Origin: an uncultured Alphaproteobacteria bacterium
Lineage (GTDB): Bacteria; Pseudomonadota; Alphaproteobacteria; Paracaedibacterales; CAITNM01
NCBI GenBank assembly: GCA_903874955.1
Contig: CAIQTY010000028.1
Location: 68,540-118,980 of the forward strand
DNA length: 50,441 nt
Reading direction: 5' to 3'
The position numbers were made by a program, and so were the translations under genes. Position 1 is the stretch's first letter, and each line of letters opens with the position of its first letter. The notes beneath the pieces were generated by a model. It was not told the DNA's origin. It saw nothing but the letters and a program-made list of their open reading frames with translations, and did not search any database. Positions 27,957 to 37,673 of this stretch are shown one piece after another.

Positions 27957-29192
27957 TTACTTTTCATAGGCACTTAATAAACCATTGATTTTGGGTACTA
28001 ATAAAATAAATGCTAAAAGCCCCACTAGTTTAATTATACATCCCGTAAATAGAGGTGAAACATTCTGAGGCAGAAAAAAGAACAAAGAGCGCAACACCAA
28101 AGAAAAAGAAAATCCACCGATTGTCCAAAGCATTGGCTTATAAAGTTTACCGGTCAAAGTGGATAATCTATATACCACCCAATACAACGGTGCCATCATA
28201 ATCGAGCATGATATTCCATGAATAATTTTAATAATCAAAAAAGTATTTTTTGTCATGCTTGGATTGAAAAAAGAAAGCGTACCAACAATAACAACCCCAA
28301 TAGCAGACAAAATCATCGTGTTCGAAAGTCCGTAGCTTTTATATAAATTACTCACAATTGGTAAGAATACAACCAATAAAAAGCAATGCAGTGCTATTGG
28401 AGGAAGATTTGCAGGTGTAATAACCATAATAAGAATTTCATTCACATACGGGTTAGAAAAATATATTGCATATACAATTCCTGCAGCAAACAAAAATCCG
28501 CAAAGAAACAGAGCAAGCTTTATAGCATTTCTATCCATTTCTGTTATAGATTTTCGATTTATTTCAGCATCATAAAAAGAATGATATTTCATGCCCTTGG
28601 ATACAAAAAAACATAAAAAACTGACCAAACTAGAAAATATAGATAGAACAAAACATGATTTTATTTCTAAAGATACCAATTCATTTTTGGTAAAACTACA
28701 TACCAATCCCGCAAAGGCCATAGCAAAAGGAGTAAAATAGCTTAATTTGTGATAATGTTTTTCATGAGTAATCGAAAAACAAAAGATTGTAGGTAAAATC
28801 AGTGTTGGCGGTATAAGTAACATTTGAATAAAACGGATTACCATAAGAAAATCACACAAATCTGCTTTATAAAAATCCGCGATATATAAAATAAAGCAAA
28901 TAACTATCACATTGATGACTGAAATAATCTTCATTACTGATATGAAATTAATTTTTTTAACGACCATGTATGTCAAAAATGCGCCGATTATAATCACGGG
29001 TGCATCAAATAAGGCTAATGATGACATTTCATCTAAAAGGGGAGGATGATTAAAGTTATCCCCTGATAAGTAGAGATTATGAAGCGTGAAAAAGCAAAAT
29101 AGGCAGACAAAATTTAATGTTATTCCCAAATATATTAGTGATAACACTTTCCAGTTCATTTTCTGCCCAGCATCACTTTGAGGTAAAAACAT
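27957..29192 (-). CDS. Divergent MFS-like integral membrane transporter
   Basis: The 411-residue protein is almost entirely hydrophobic with 11-12 predicted helices and few charges, for example WKVLSLIYLGITLNFVCLFC and NTFLIIKIIHGISCSIMMAP. A central charged loop (MKYHSFYDAEINRKSITEMDR) divides two halves, as in MFS carriers. Motif A is not recognisable, so the family is inferred from topology. Translation may start at Met12 (ATG 29159). It diverges from fliD. Codon use is AT-rich like its surroundings. The substrate cannot be named. Confidence 0.6.
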   Translation of the reverse strand: MFLPQSDAGQKMNWKVLSLIYLGITLNFVCLFCFFTLHNLYLSGDNFNHPPLLDEMSSLALFDAPVIIIGAFLTYMVVKKINFISVMKIISVINVIVICFILYIADFYKADLCDFLMVIRFIQMLLIPPTLILPTIFCFSITHEKHYHKLSYFTPFAMAFAGLVCSFTKNELVSLEIKSCFVLSIFSSLVSFLCFFVSKGMKYHSFYDAEINRKSITEMDRNAIKLALFLCGFLFAAGIVYAIYFSNPYVNEILIMVITPANLPPIALHCFLLVVFLPIVSNLYKSYGLSNTMILSAIGVVIVGTLSFFNPSMTKNTFLIIKIIHGISCSIMMAPLYWVVYRLSTLTGKLYKPMLWTIGGFSFSLVLRSLFFFLPQNVSPLFTGCIIKLVGLLAFILLVPKINGLLSAYEK

Positions 29193-29389
29193 TACACTTG
29201 TTTTATTTTGGAATAAAAAACCATCGAAAACTTTTTAAAACTTACACAATATGGATTTTTATACCAAATATCAGTAATACGCAAGCCCAAAAGCACCACC
29301 TAAAATTTCAACCATGTAACCTATTTTCCAAGCTTTTGGCATGATTCTTGAATACGAAAAAGTGTAAAAACTAATTTTACAGATACAGC

Positions 29390-31204
29390 ATGCCGTCCAG
29401 CCTTAATTTAGGTAAAGCAATTATTGACCCCACGGGGAAAAAACCTATTCGCATGGGAAGAAGCCACGACGGATTTGACATGCTTGCTATTGGAGAACAG
29501 GTAAAAGAAATAACCTTAGAAAAAGCAAAAAAAGAAACCGCTAATATAGAAAAAAATACCAATGCCGTTATCCCTGCAATCAACGATCTGCAAGCAAAAG
29601 TTCAATCATTAAACGCTGATGCAAAAGCCTTAAGTAATTATCTCGGCTATTTACCAGGTGTTCCCAATTCCTTTGAGGATATACAAGCAACAGTTGTGAA
29701 ATCAGGAGAATATTCTCAAAGCGCCTACGTAGACGTAACCGTTGATAGCAGCGTTGCCCAAACAACAACGAACTCTGTTGCGATTAGTATTGAACAACTT
29801 GCTGTTGTTGATTCACGTATTAGTAGTATTTCAGTTCTTACAGCTGATGGTTCGACGGCTACCACTTCTGCTGATCAAGCGCTTGGTATTAGCGGAACCT
29901 TTAGTATTAATGGAGGAAGCAGTATTGCTATCACTGCAACCGATACATTAAACACCATTATTTCTGCAATCAATTACTCAAATTCTAATGTTCAAGCAAC
30001 ATCTATTCAAAACGGGTCTCATTTCAACTTAGTTTTAAATGGAACAGTTCTTGCAACTCCCCTCACTTTTAATGATCCAGGAAACTTGCTACACACATAT
30101 TTTGGAATAAATACAGCAACGCCAACGGACATCTCTCGTCTTCAAGCAAAAATTCAGTACAACATAACCGACGGTTCAAGCGGAACCGTTGCAAAGACAT
30201 ATTTTTTCAATACAAATGTCGTTACGAATCTCATTCCGGGGGTTACTATTAAGTTGCTTAATCCAACAACCAATAGTACGGGTGGGCTAGACAAACTCAA
30301 TATAAATATAAGCAACAATACACAAGGAATCTGCGACAAAATCTTATCTTTTTATAAAAACTTTAATGACATCAGAGAAACTTTAAATAGAAACCTGATG
30401 ACTGACGAAGACGGAAATCCAATTGATAAAGACGCATTAATGGTGCGGTCACCACTAGTTCGTCAGCTTAGTGATCAACTTGATGCGATTTCAAGTTTCA
30501 CCCTTCAAGGGTGCGGTCCTAGCGATTTCTCATCATGTCAAAGCATTGGCATCGTTGTCGATAACACAGCAGCAGGCTTTAAAAAAGGAATCTATACAAT
30601 TAAAGACAGCCAGGCCCTGCTGGCAGCGATAAGTAATAATTTTTCTGCAGTTAAGAAACTATTTGGCAATTATCCAGTAGTTTCTAATAGTAATTTTTCT
30701 GTTTCAGATCTTGGCTCTTTAAGTAGTTCAATTGCAGGACACCCCATCACAATTACCCTTTCAAACACTGGTGGTTCTTATTCAGCAACATACAGCTGCG
30801 GTTCTTACACCGCCACGCAAACAAGTGCAACGAGCAACTATTTTATTGGTCCTGCGGGAACCGTATTTGAAAATATCACACTCGGATACACAGGAAATGC
30901 CATTGGAGACGGCGAGTCAGCAACGTGCACAGTCACAGCGACGCAAGGATTTGCTGCTGTATCATCCATAAAATTTGATCAAAGCTTAGATAATCAAACC
31001 GGCGATTTTGCCCTTGAATTTAAGCGCATTAAAGACGAAAACGAAAAACTAAAAAAGAAGGTCGAAAAAGCAACACAAGAAGCTGAACGAATTGAAAAAA
31101 AATGGTCGTCCCAGGCTGCTCGCTTAGATGTTGCCCGTGAAAAATATGCGCAGATTTCAAAACAGCTGGACTACATGATGAACTACAACACTAATAATCG
31201 TTAA
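29390..31204 (+). CDS. fliD: Flagellar filament cap protein FliD (hook-associated protein 2)
   Basis: FliD caps the growing filament and helps flagellin fold. The N-terminal helical part (about residues 25-85, GFDMLAIGEQVKEITLEKAK) and the conserved C-terminal block (SIGIVVDNTAAGFKKGIYTI, then LLAAISNNFSAVKKLFGN) are FliD-like. The C-terminus (LEFKRIKDENEKLKKKVEKA to the end) is the expected coiled coil. The middle is Ser/Thr/Ala-rich and beta-like, and an extra Cys-containing insert (about 470-520, with ATYSCGSYTATQ) sits before the terminal coil. The length of 604 is within range. The fliS-like gene follows after 9 bases. No other flagellar gene is in the window. Confidence 0.85.
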   Translation: MPSSLNLGKAIIDPTGKKPIRMGRSHDGFDMLAIGEQVKEITLEKAKKETANIEKNTNAVIPAINDLQAKVQSLNADAKALSNYLGYLPGVPNSFEDIQATVVKSGEYSQSAYVDVTVDSSVAQTTTNSVAISIEQLAVVDSRISSISVLTADGSTATTSADQALGISGTFSINGGSSIAITATDTLNTIISAINYSNSNVQATSIQNGSHFNLVLNGTVLATPLTFNDPGNLLHTYFGINTATPTDISRLQAKIQYNITDGSSGTVAKTYFFNTNVVTNLIPGVTIKLLNPTTNSTGGLDKLNINISNNTQGICDKILSFYKNFNDIRETLNRNLMTDEDGNPIDKDALMVRSPLVRQLSDQLDAISSFTLQGCGPSDFSSCQSIGIVVDNTAAGFKKGIYTIKDSQALLAAISNNFSAVKKLFGNYPVVSNSNFSVSDLGSLSSSIAGHPITITLSNTGGSYSATYSCGSYTATQTSATSNYFIGPAGTVFENITLGYTGNAIGDGESATCTVTATQGFAAVSSIKFDQSLDNQTGDFALEFKRIKDENEKLKKKVEKATQEAERIEKKWSSQAARLDVAREKYAQISKQLDYMMNYNTNNR

Positions 31205-31213
31205 GGAAAAACC

Positions 31214-31621
31214 GTGTATAACAGATATAAAAATTCAGCTATGCAAGTCCTGCCGATCAATCGTCAAATTGCTACTGTCCTTAGTGACATTAGCAAGCAA
31301 CTACAAAAAAGTGATGAATTATTTAGAAGCTACAATGTCGCTGAAAGCATAGAAATTGGTGAAAAAGCTGTTTATAAATCAATTGCCCTTTACGATATTT
31401 TTGAGAAATTTATTGAACAGTCATTAAACCAACCTAATGTAAATGATGATGTAAAAAAAGGCCTGATGGATCTAAAGGCTCATTTTGAAATTCTTCAAAA
31501 AACAATCCAAAGATATGTTATTGGCCGCAATCCAAAATTACTCGAACAAATCACGCAAAGCCTCAGTACCATGGAAAAATTCTGGAATGCAGTTAAAATG
31601 CCTGATCAGCATCCCGTTTAA
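31214..31621 (+). CDS. fliS: Flagellar export chaperone FliS-like protein
   Basis: FliS binds flagellin before export. The 135-residue, wholly helical protein begins MYNRYKNSAMQVLPINRQ, which matches the FliS N-terminal pattern, and continues with four amphipathic helices. The GTG start is supported by AAGGA, with 6 bases between it and the GTG. Sequence conservation beyond that is modest, so the assignment leans on the position right behind fliD (9 bases). Its last 29 bases overlap the convergent phosphomannomutase gene, so both 3' ends are coding on the two strands. Confidence 0.65.
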   Translation: MYNRYKNSAMQVLPINRQIATVLSDISKQLQKSDELFRSYNVAESIEIGEKAVYKSIALYDIFEKFIEQSLNQPNVNDDVKKGLMDLKAHFEILQKTIQRYVIGRNPKLLEQITQSLSTMEKFWNAVKMPDQHPV

Positions 31622-32984
31622 AAATTCCGTCAAGATTGAAACCAAACTCTTTCATCTGATCAATCATAATCTTTAAATCATTAGGCGTATTTCCCTCAGC
31701 CCTTATAATGAGGGCATTTTGAGTATTCGAGGCACGCACCAGCCACCATCCAAAAGCTTCTTCGACCCTCACCCCATCGATGGTGCTAAATTTTTTCCCT
31801 GCTATTATCAGTTTTTTCTTTAATGCATCAACTTTTTGAATTTTTTCCTGATCGGAACATGGCAGGCGAATCTCAGGCGTACTGCATGCAACGGGTAGTG
31901 CAGCTACCAAATCAGAAAAGCCGCCTTGTAGATTTTGAATATAATTTATTAAAAATATCGCAGCATACAAACCATCATCAAAGCCATAGTAACTATGTTT
32001 GAAAAACATATGCCCACTCATTTCTCCGGCAAAAATTGCTTGGTGCTTTGTCATTGCATGCTTTATCCATGAATGGCCTGTCCTGCCCATAACGGGATTT
32101 CCACCGGCAGCTTTAATGGCATCAAAGGTATGATTGCTGCATTTCACATCGGCAATGATTGTTCCACCCGGAACTTCTTGCAAAATGGCTTTACTGATAA
32201 TACCTACCAATTCATCCCCTGCAATAATTCTTCCACAGGATGAAACCACCCCAACGCGATCACCATCTCCGTCGAAAGCAAAACCAATATCACAGTGATT
32301 ATCTTTAACCGCTTTAATAAGATCTTGTAAGTTTTCAGTCAGACTGGGATCTGGGTGATGATTAGGAAAATCACAATTTACATCTGTATAGAGTAAAATA
32401 TGCTTATGAAAAGGCAGCGCCTTAGAAAGGGCTTCTACGACTGGCCCCGCAGCACCGTTTCCCGTATCCCAGGCAATTTTCAAAGGTTTTTTAAATTCGT
32501 GTCGTTGCAGCAGCCTACTTACGTAGTGTTTAAACACGTATTCAGCTTGCTCTTCATAGTGACCACCAGAATTTTTGGCAACGGGTTCATCTAGCAAATT
32601 TTGAATCTGCTCGGCAAAAAAAGGTTTATTATCAAGGGTGATTTTAATGCCATTATCATCTTTAGGATTATGAGATCCAGTAATCATAAGGGTAGCATCT
32701 GCATTTAATTCATGGCCTGCGAAATAGCTCATCGGTGTTGAGCCAACGCCTATATCGATCACACATAAGCCACTTTCTAATAACGCTTTGCTCAAAGCCT
32801 GATGAAGAAGTGGAGAGCTTTTCCTACCATCTCGGCAGATCACAACTTTTCTGCCATTGTTTTTGTACAAATAACTCCCAAATCGTTCACCCAGCCAAGT
32901 CGCGTCAGCATCGAAAAGATTATGTCCATAGGTACCGCGTATGTCGTATTCGCGCAAAATTACAGGATCAGGAATATGGGTCAT
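31593..32984 (-). CDS. Phosphomannomutase/phosphoglucomutase
   Basis: It interconverts mannose- or glucose-6-phosphate with the 1-phosphate, feeding sugar-nucleotide synthesis. The active-site Ser104 is in MITGSHNPKDDNGIK. The metal loop FDGDGDRVG is at about 237-245, the sugar-specificity loop GEMSGHMFF is at about 322-330, and a C-terminal phosphate-binding block RAEGNTPNDL is present. At 463 residues it is typical of AlgC-type bifunctional enzymes. It has galU further upstream on the same strand, consistent with glucose-1-phosphate use. The 3' end overlaps fliS by 29 bases. Confidence 0.93.
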   Translation of the reverse strand: MTHIPDPVILREYDIRGTYGHNLFDADATWLGERFGSYLYKNNGRKVVICRDGRKSSPLLHQALSKALLESGLCVIDIGVGSTPMSYFAGHELNADATLMITGSHNPKDDNGIKITLDNKPFFAEQIQNLLDEPVAKNSGGHYEEQAEYVFKHYVSRLLQRHEFKKPLKIAWDTGNGAAGPVVEALSKALPFHKHILLYTDVNCDFPNHHPDPSLTENLQDLIKAVKDNHCDIGFAFDGDGDRVGVVSSCGRIIAGDELVGIISKAILQEVPGGTIIADVKCSNHTFDAIKAAGGNPVMGRTGHSWIKHAMTKHQAIFAGEMSGHMFFKHSYYGFDDGLYAAIFLINYIQNLQGGFSDLVAALPVACSTPEIRLPCSDQEKIQKVDALKKKLIIAGKKFSTIDGVRVEEAFGWWLVRASNTQNALIIRAEGNTPNDLKIMIDQMKEFGFNLDGIFKRDADQAF

Positions 32985-33132
32985 AGAACACCAAAAAGGA
33001 TAAGATAAAAACTGAGTGATAAGCCAAGATTAAATTGCATTTTTACAAAACGCACTCTTTTAGAGTATTCCCTAACCACCCCCGCCCTCTTCTGGGTGAG
33101 GTTAGTATGCCGCAAATGTAATGACCAAAAAG

Positions 33133-33157
33133 TTAAAAAAATTTCTTTTAAGGAAAT
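33133..33157 (-). terminator. Possible intrinsic terminator after galU
   Basis: On the minus strand a short stem (ATTTC with GAAAT, loop of about 7 bases) is followed by TTTTTTT. It lies 36 bases after the galU stop. The stem has only five AT-rich pairs, so it is weak. Confidence 0.35.
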
Positions 33158-33192
33158 ATTTTTTAGCACTATTTTTTTTATAAAATACGTCA

Positions 33193-34071
33193 TTAGGCTG
33201 ATAATGGTCTATTAAGGTTCATCATCACTGATTCTAAATAGGGACGCAATTCCTGATCAGCTGCAGCTAATGCTAAATTTGCCTGAAGCCAACCAACTTT
33301 GGTACCGCAGTCATAACGCTGACCATCAAAACGAAATCCAGTGAGAGGAAAATTAGCATTAACCATTGTTTGTAATCCATCAGTTAACTGAATCTCCCCG
33401 CCGGCTCCTTGCTTCTTAAAACCTAAGGGTTCAAAAATAGAAGTATGCAAGATATAGCGACCAATAATAGCCGTAGTAGAAGGAGCATTCTGAGGGCTGG
33501 GTTTTTCAACAACCGATTTTGCGCGTACTTTTGATCCAGATTTAGATTTTACATCTAATATTCCATAACGATTCACTTCTTCTTTATTCACATCAATAAC
33601 AGCAACCATATTTCCGTCTTCTGGGGAATAGGCCTGAACCATCTGTTGTAAACAAGGTACTTTTGCTTGAACTAAATCATCAGCAAGAAGGAGCGCAAAT
33701 GATTCCTCTTGAATATAATGACGGGCGCACCAAACAGCGTGCCCAAGCCCTAATGGTTCATGCTGCCTTATGAATAAGGCTTGTCCCTCGGGAATACGAA
33801 TTGAGCGAATTTTTTCCAAATCTTCAAGCTTACCCCGAGCCTGCAGCGTCAATTCCAAAGAGCTATGGCTGTCGAAGTGATCTTCGATGGCTTCCTTGCC
33901 TTGAGAGGTAATAAAAATAAATTTTTCAATGCCTGCAGCTCTTGCTTCTTCAACGGCGTATTGAATCAGCGGTTTATCAACAACCACCAACATTTCTTTA
34001 GGAATTGCTTTGGTCGCTGGTAAAAATCGACTTCCAAGCCCCGCTACGGGAAAAACAGCAGTTTTAATCAT
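33193..34071 (-). CDS. galU: UTP--glucose-1-phosphate uridylyltransferase
   Basis: It makes UDP-glucose. The nucleotide-binding signature FPVAGLGSRFLPATKAIPKE is at residues 7-26, followed by VDKPLIQYAVEEA. GLGHAVWCARHYIQEESFAL and LLADDLV lie in the nucleotidyltransferase fold, and VEKPSPQNAPS and the C-terminal FDGQRYDCGTKVGWL fit too. The length of 292 is normal. The ATG overlaps the mipZ stop (TAATG), so translation is coupled. Confidence 0.95.
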   Translation of the reverse strand: MIKTAVFPVAGLGSRFLPATKAIPKEMLVVVDKPLIQYAVEEARAAGIEKFIFITSQGKEAIEDHFDSHSSLELTLQARGKLEDLEKIRSIRIPEGQALFIRQHEPLGLGHAVWCARHYIQEESFALLLADDLVQAKVPCLQQMVQAYSPEDGNMVAVIDVNKEEVNRYGILDVKSKSGSKVRAKSVVEKPSPQNAPSTTAIIGRYILHTSIFEPLGFKKQGAGGEIQLTDGLQTMVNANFPLTGFRFDGQRYDCGTKVGWLQANLALAAADQELRPYLESVMMNLNRPLSA

Positions 34072-34895
34072 TAGGCAACTTTTTTCTTTTGTTTAGGAAT
34101 TTGAATCAGTTCTAGCAGCTGGTTTAGTTCTTGGCGAGCAGCCACGTGCGATAAACTCATTGCTATTCTTGCCTCGCGCAAATCCAACAGCGTAATACCA
34201 TTTAAAAATAGTTCGCGGAAGATTACCCTTTCACCAAACCCAGCTACAAGACGAAAACCAATACGTTTTGAGAGATTTTCAAGGGCTTTACGCATTTCTT
34301 CTTTATTACGAGAATTAACAGAACTCAAGCGGTTGCGCAGCACAATCCAATCGATAGGCCTGCGGTCGCGAATAGCACGATTTTTCTTTTGCTCCCAAAC
34401 CATTTCTGAATATGTGCTGGGTCGAACAATTTCTAAAGTCTCTGGGTTAAGACGAGCCAACATATCAAGATCAATGAAACTATCATTTAGCGGTGTGATT
34501 AAGGTATCAGCGTAACTATGGGCAAGACGAGACAAATACATATCACTTCCCGGCGTATCAATAACGATATAATCACAAAATTTTAATTTTTCAATAGCAA
34601 GCTTAAGATTAGCTTCATCTTCAGCTTGCGCTTCTTGAACTACGGGTTTTTCGGAGCGAAAAACAGGATAATGTTCTGGTAATGGCAGATGCTCTTCTGG
34701 GTTTGCCTCAGCGCGCAAGCGACGATTTTCAACGTATCTTGATAAAGTCCCTTGGCGGGCATCCACATCAATGCTGCCAACACTATAGCCTTGACGTAAA
34801 AGCGAGGTGATAACGTGCATCGCCGCTGTTGATTTTCCCGTTCCACCCTTTTCATTTCCCAGAACAACAACGTAAGAATTATTATTATCCGACAC
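34071..34895 (-). CDS. mipZ: MipZ-type ATPase, division-site regulator
   Basis: MipZ is a ParA-family ATPase of alphaproteobacteria that forms a gradient from the ParB-bound origin and blocks FtsZ away from midcell. The Walker A is GNEKGGTGKSTAAMH (about 13-27). SIDVDARQGTLSRYVENR and IVIDTPGSDMYLSRLAHS follow, and PIDWIVLRNRLSSVNSRN and FRLVAGFGERVIFRELF are strong MipZ blocks. Of two GTG codons, 34895 has GAGG 8 bases upstream, so MSDNNNSYVVVLG is preferred over the GTG at 34919, whose GGA is only 1 base away. galU follows with a 1-base overlap. MipZ implies a ParAB-parS system elsewhere. Confidence 0.92.
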   Translation of the reverse strand: MSDNNNSYVVVLGNEKGGTGKSTAAMHVITSLLRQGYSVGSIDVDARQGTLSRYVENRRLRAEANPEEHLPLPEHYPVFRSEKPVVQEAQAEDEANLKLAIEKLKFCDYIVIDTPGSDMYLSRLAHSYADTLITPLNDSFIDLDMLARLNPETLEIVRPSTYSEMVWEQKKNRAIRDRRPIDWIVLRNRLSSVNSRNKEEMRKALENLSKRIGFRLVAGFGERVIFRELFLNGITLLDLREARIAMSLSHVAARQELNQLLELIQIPKQKKKVA

Positions 34896-35066
34896 AGACC
34901 CAACCTCACTAAAATTCACTTCCTCTATAATAGAGAAAATAAACCATTCAATTCAAGATTTTATTGCGCATCCTCAAACTCTATACACCTAAAAATATTA
35001 TTAATGTAAAATTTTATTATATTTTCAAGAAAATGTAATCAGCACAATCGCAATAAAAAAAATAAT

Positions 35067-35996
35067 CTAACTAAAGTCATCAAAAATGCTCGAGAGTGCT
35101 GCTAAATCAATTATAACAAGCGGCAGTTGATTGAGCAGGTGCTGATGTCCCCTTTCTATGTATCCCCCGCTGGATGTAACCGTGCCGAACCAATCAGGTC
35201 TTTCAAAGACTACCTGTTCGCCTTTTGGTCTTTGTATTTTCCAGATTTTTGGATCTTCAGTGTTAAATACGCCTTTTGCATTCTTGGCATCCATTGTGCT
35301 AATGGAATTTTCTAAACTTGCTTCTTTTAGGGCAATAAACATGATTCTTCTCATGATTGGTGTAGGGTTCGTCACCATATAAGACTTCTCTCCATAAATT
35401 TCTTGAGCCGCCATTGCAGCGAAGCCATGTAACTGCATTGATAAACCAATATGAGGTTGCTTTAACGATCTAAAATATTCACAGTTTCGGCAAATCCCTA
35501 TGTGGGTAGTAATAGGTGCTGTTTGATTCATAAAAACTGTAAGGGCCATTTCGATGCTATCTTCATCCACTTCTGTAATTCTCGGATCTTTTGTAGTGGC
35601 GTAAGCAATCCAAATGTCAGATTCAACCGAAGCCCATAAATCAAGGGAGTGTGCAAAGGACGCAGTTCCGTCTTTAATAGGGATATATCCCTTGTCGGTG
35701 AGAACACCTGAATTTTGAGTTTGCTTTTCCTGTTGTTTAATATAAATATCCCAAAATTTGATATTTTCGGCTGATAGTTTTTCTAAAACAAAGTAGACGT
35801 AATCACCAGAACTATTTATTGATCCATCAACATTTTTGAACGGCAGTTTCTTTTTAGAAATATAGAGATTTTTATTTAAACAGATTATTACGGTGTCAAG
35901 AAAGGCGTAAAGCCTGACTACAAACAATTGAAAAATTATCATTAATATAACGCAGGTTCTTGCGGTTGCTGACTGTTTTAGCTTACCTTTAGCCAA
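35067..35996 (-). CDS. Hypothetical protein with N-terminal signal or membrane segment
   Basis: No family is recognised. Residues about 11-33 (TARTCVILMIIFQLFVVRLY) form a signal anchor or uncleaved signal peptide after a basic start. The rest is soluble: a mixed domain with FWDIYIKQQEKQTQN, a His/Cys-bearing block (THIGICRNCEYFRSLKQPH at about 165-183) and FERPDWFGTVTSSGGYIE near the end. The Cys pair could bind metal but there are only two cysteines close together. It lies 36 bases after the minus-strand autotransporter-like gene and could be transcribed with it. A secreted or inner-membrane protein of unknown role. Confidence 0.55.
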   Translation of the reverse strand: MAKGKLKQSATARTCVILMIIFQLFVVRLYAFLDTVIICLNKNLYISKKKLPFKNVDGSINSSGDYVYFVLEKLSAENIKFWDIYIKQQEKQTQNSGVLTDKGYIPIKDGTASFAHSLDLWASVESDIWIAYATTKDPRITEVDEDSIEMALTVFMNQTAPITTHIGICRNCEYFRSLKQPHIGLSMQLHGFAAMAAQEIYGEKSYMVTNPTPIMRRIMFIALKEASLENSISTMDAKNAKGVFNTEDPKIWKIQRPKGEQVVFERPDWFGTVTSSGGYIERGHQHLLNQLPLVIIDLAALSSIFDDFS

Positions 35997-36032
35997 AACA
36001 GCGCAGCCTAATTCGTTTTCCTAGGACTACTG

Positions 36033-37343
36033 CTAAAAGCGCCATTCAAGCTTTAACGTTCCACCATATTTTTGTCTGTACTTCTTTATTGTAGCCGATG
36101 CTGATGCAATAACTTTAAAGCTATTAAATTGCATTGAACCTGTCAGGGTTACATAGTTTGCAAGTTTTCCTGTGCTGTATGAAGATGTCTCGCTGGAAAA
36201 ACCTGTTCCGATGTTCGTTGAAGTGACCCTTGATCCATCATACAAAAGTTCATACCCAAGTTCGTACAGAGCGGTGAGCTTACAAACATAAAGACTATCT
36301 TTTTCTTGCTCTCTCCATTCTTTACGAAGCCCAAGACCGGCATAAACTTCACGGGTTAATGAGGTTGCTCTACCATAGTTGTAGTTATTGATAGCCTCAG
36401 TTTCTTGATAAGCTTTAATTTTTTGATTGGATAAATTAAAACCAAGGTTTGGCCTAAAAGAAACCCCCTTATCAAATTTCATTCGGTACGACGTTTCTAT
36501 ATTATAGTTTTGGGTTCTAGATTTTCGCTTTCCTTTCGCAACGCTATCTCGAACATCAAGTCGTTCAACGTTTTCCCCACAAAATACCCTTTGCAAAATA
36601 AGGTCGTAACGAAAACCACTTTCCCAAGTTTTTGAATGATAAAGTGAAGTAAATTGCTGGTTCTGCCCTGTTCTATTGCGCCTGTCATCACTTGAGTGCA
36701 CATCACCGCCCGCTACACCGGTGTATATACCGACAACTAATCCGTTGTCTGAGTATTGAGTCCCGAACATTATCCCCAAATTTCTATCATAAGAGCCTTT
36801 TGCATCTTTTATTTTTTGTGTTTTACCGTTGGTATAAAATGACTCAATCCAAATACGGGTCTGATCAGTTGCAACCTTAATTGGCCCCTCCTCATTAACT
36901 TTGAGCGCAAGATCTTCCAAGGCTGAGGTTTTTTTCCCATATGGAGAATCTTGTCTGTAGTTAGTGAGTTTATTGAATGCACGTTCTGGGCTTAGGCCTA
37001 ACTTCGTGTAGCGTTCAGGCAATTGCTTCGAAAATTCTTTGAGTCCTGCTCTTATAAATGATTTAGCATTTGAAGACCCTGAAATATTTCTTGAGGTAAA
37101 GGAATTTTCCGTTTCACTTGCAGCAAAGTCATTGTTTGTATTTCCGTTCACTTCTGTAGACAGAATCGTATCCTGCGGCGGCTGACTAATAGGAGCTATC
37201 GTCACCGTACCCTCTATGGTAATCCCATCTACAGTGTCCCTAATTCCAATGGTTGACGTAGATGAACCAGACGTGGGGGGAACCAAAGCAAACAATGGAA
37301 AGCCCACACAACAAGTAATTAACATACATATCTTAAATTGCAT
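36033..37343 (-). CDS. Autotransporter-type outer-membrane beta-barrel protein
   Basis: A signal peptide (MQFKICMLITCCVGFPLFA) precedes about 100 Ser/Thr/Asn-rich residues, then a barrel of about 270 residues. Features of autotransporter barrels are strands such as LGIMFGTQYSDNGLVVGIYT, then WESGFRYDLILQRV, SYRMKFDKGVSFRPNLGFNL and the terminal strand GTLKLEWRF that ends in Phe. The passenger is very short, so this is either a truncated autotransporter or a small surface adhesin. The gene is single or leads the following hypothetical gene. No protease motif is present. Confidence 0.72.
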   Translation of the reverse strand: MQFKICMLITCCVGFPLFALVPPTSGSSTSTIGIRDTVDGITIEGTVTIAPISQPPQDTILSTEVNGNTNNDFAASETENSFTSRNISGSSNAKSFIRAGLKEFSKQLPERYTKLGLSPERAFNKLTNYRQDSPYGKKTSALEDLALKVNEEGPIKVATDQTRIWIESFYTNGKTQKIKDAKGSYDRNLGIMFGTQYSDNGLVVGIYTGVAGGDVHSSDDRRNRTGQNQQFTSLYHSKTWESGFRYDLILQRVFCGENVERLDVRDSVAKGKRKSRTQNYNIETSYRMKFDKGVSFRPNLGFNLSNQKIKAYQETEAINNYNYGRATSLTREVYAGLGLRKEWREQEKDSLYVCKLTALYELGYELLYDGSRVTSTNIGTGFSSETSSYSTGKLANYVTLTGSMQFNSFKVIASASATIKKYRQKYGGTLKLEWRF

Positions 37344-37673
37344 GCTTTAAAACCAATATTGAATTTAATAATTTAATTATATAAAATTTTTAATTAAATT
37401 CAAGCATATAAATTTTTATTAAATATTTTTTTATTTAACGATTTATTAACTTTCTTACTATTCTGAGTTTTTTATTTTTGAGCAACGTGCCCTAATAGTT
37501 GATATTTACAGATTTTTGAGAAACATCAGCTTGAAAAATAATCAGCACACGAACTAGAATCTTTGCGAAAGTTGATAAATAGAAAATAATTTAATCTAAT
37601 TTGATGAAAATTCTTTCAGTAAGCGCCTACTTGCGCTAACTTGAAGGTCATATTGGTATTTCCGTTCAAACTT
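37344..37673. other. Intergenic region, about 330 bases
   Basis: AT-rich sequence separates the autotransporter-type gene and the anion carrier, which diverge. No tRNA, repeat or convincing frame is seen. It should carry promoters for both genes, but no clear -35/-10 pair stands out. Confidence 0.4.

Noticed and set aside
34895..34919. Longer mipZ start at GTG 34919
   Set aside because: Its GGA is only one base from the GTG; the GTG at 34895 has a properly spaced GAGG and a length closer to known MipZ proteins.
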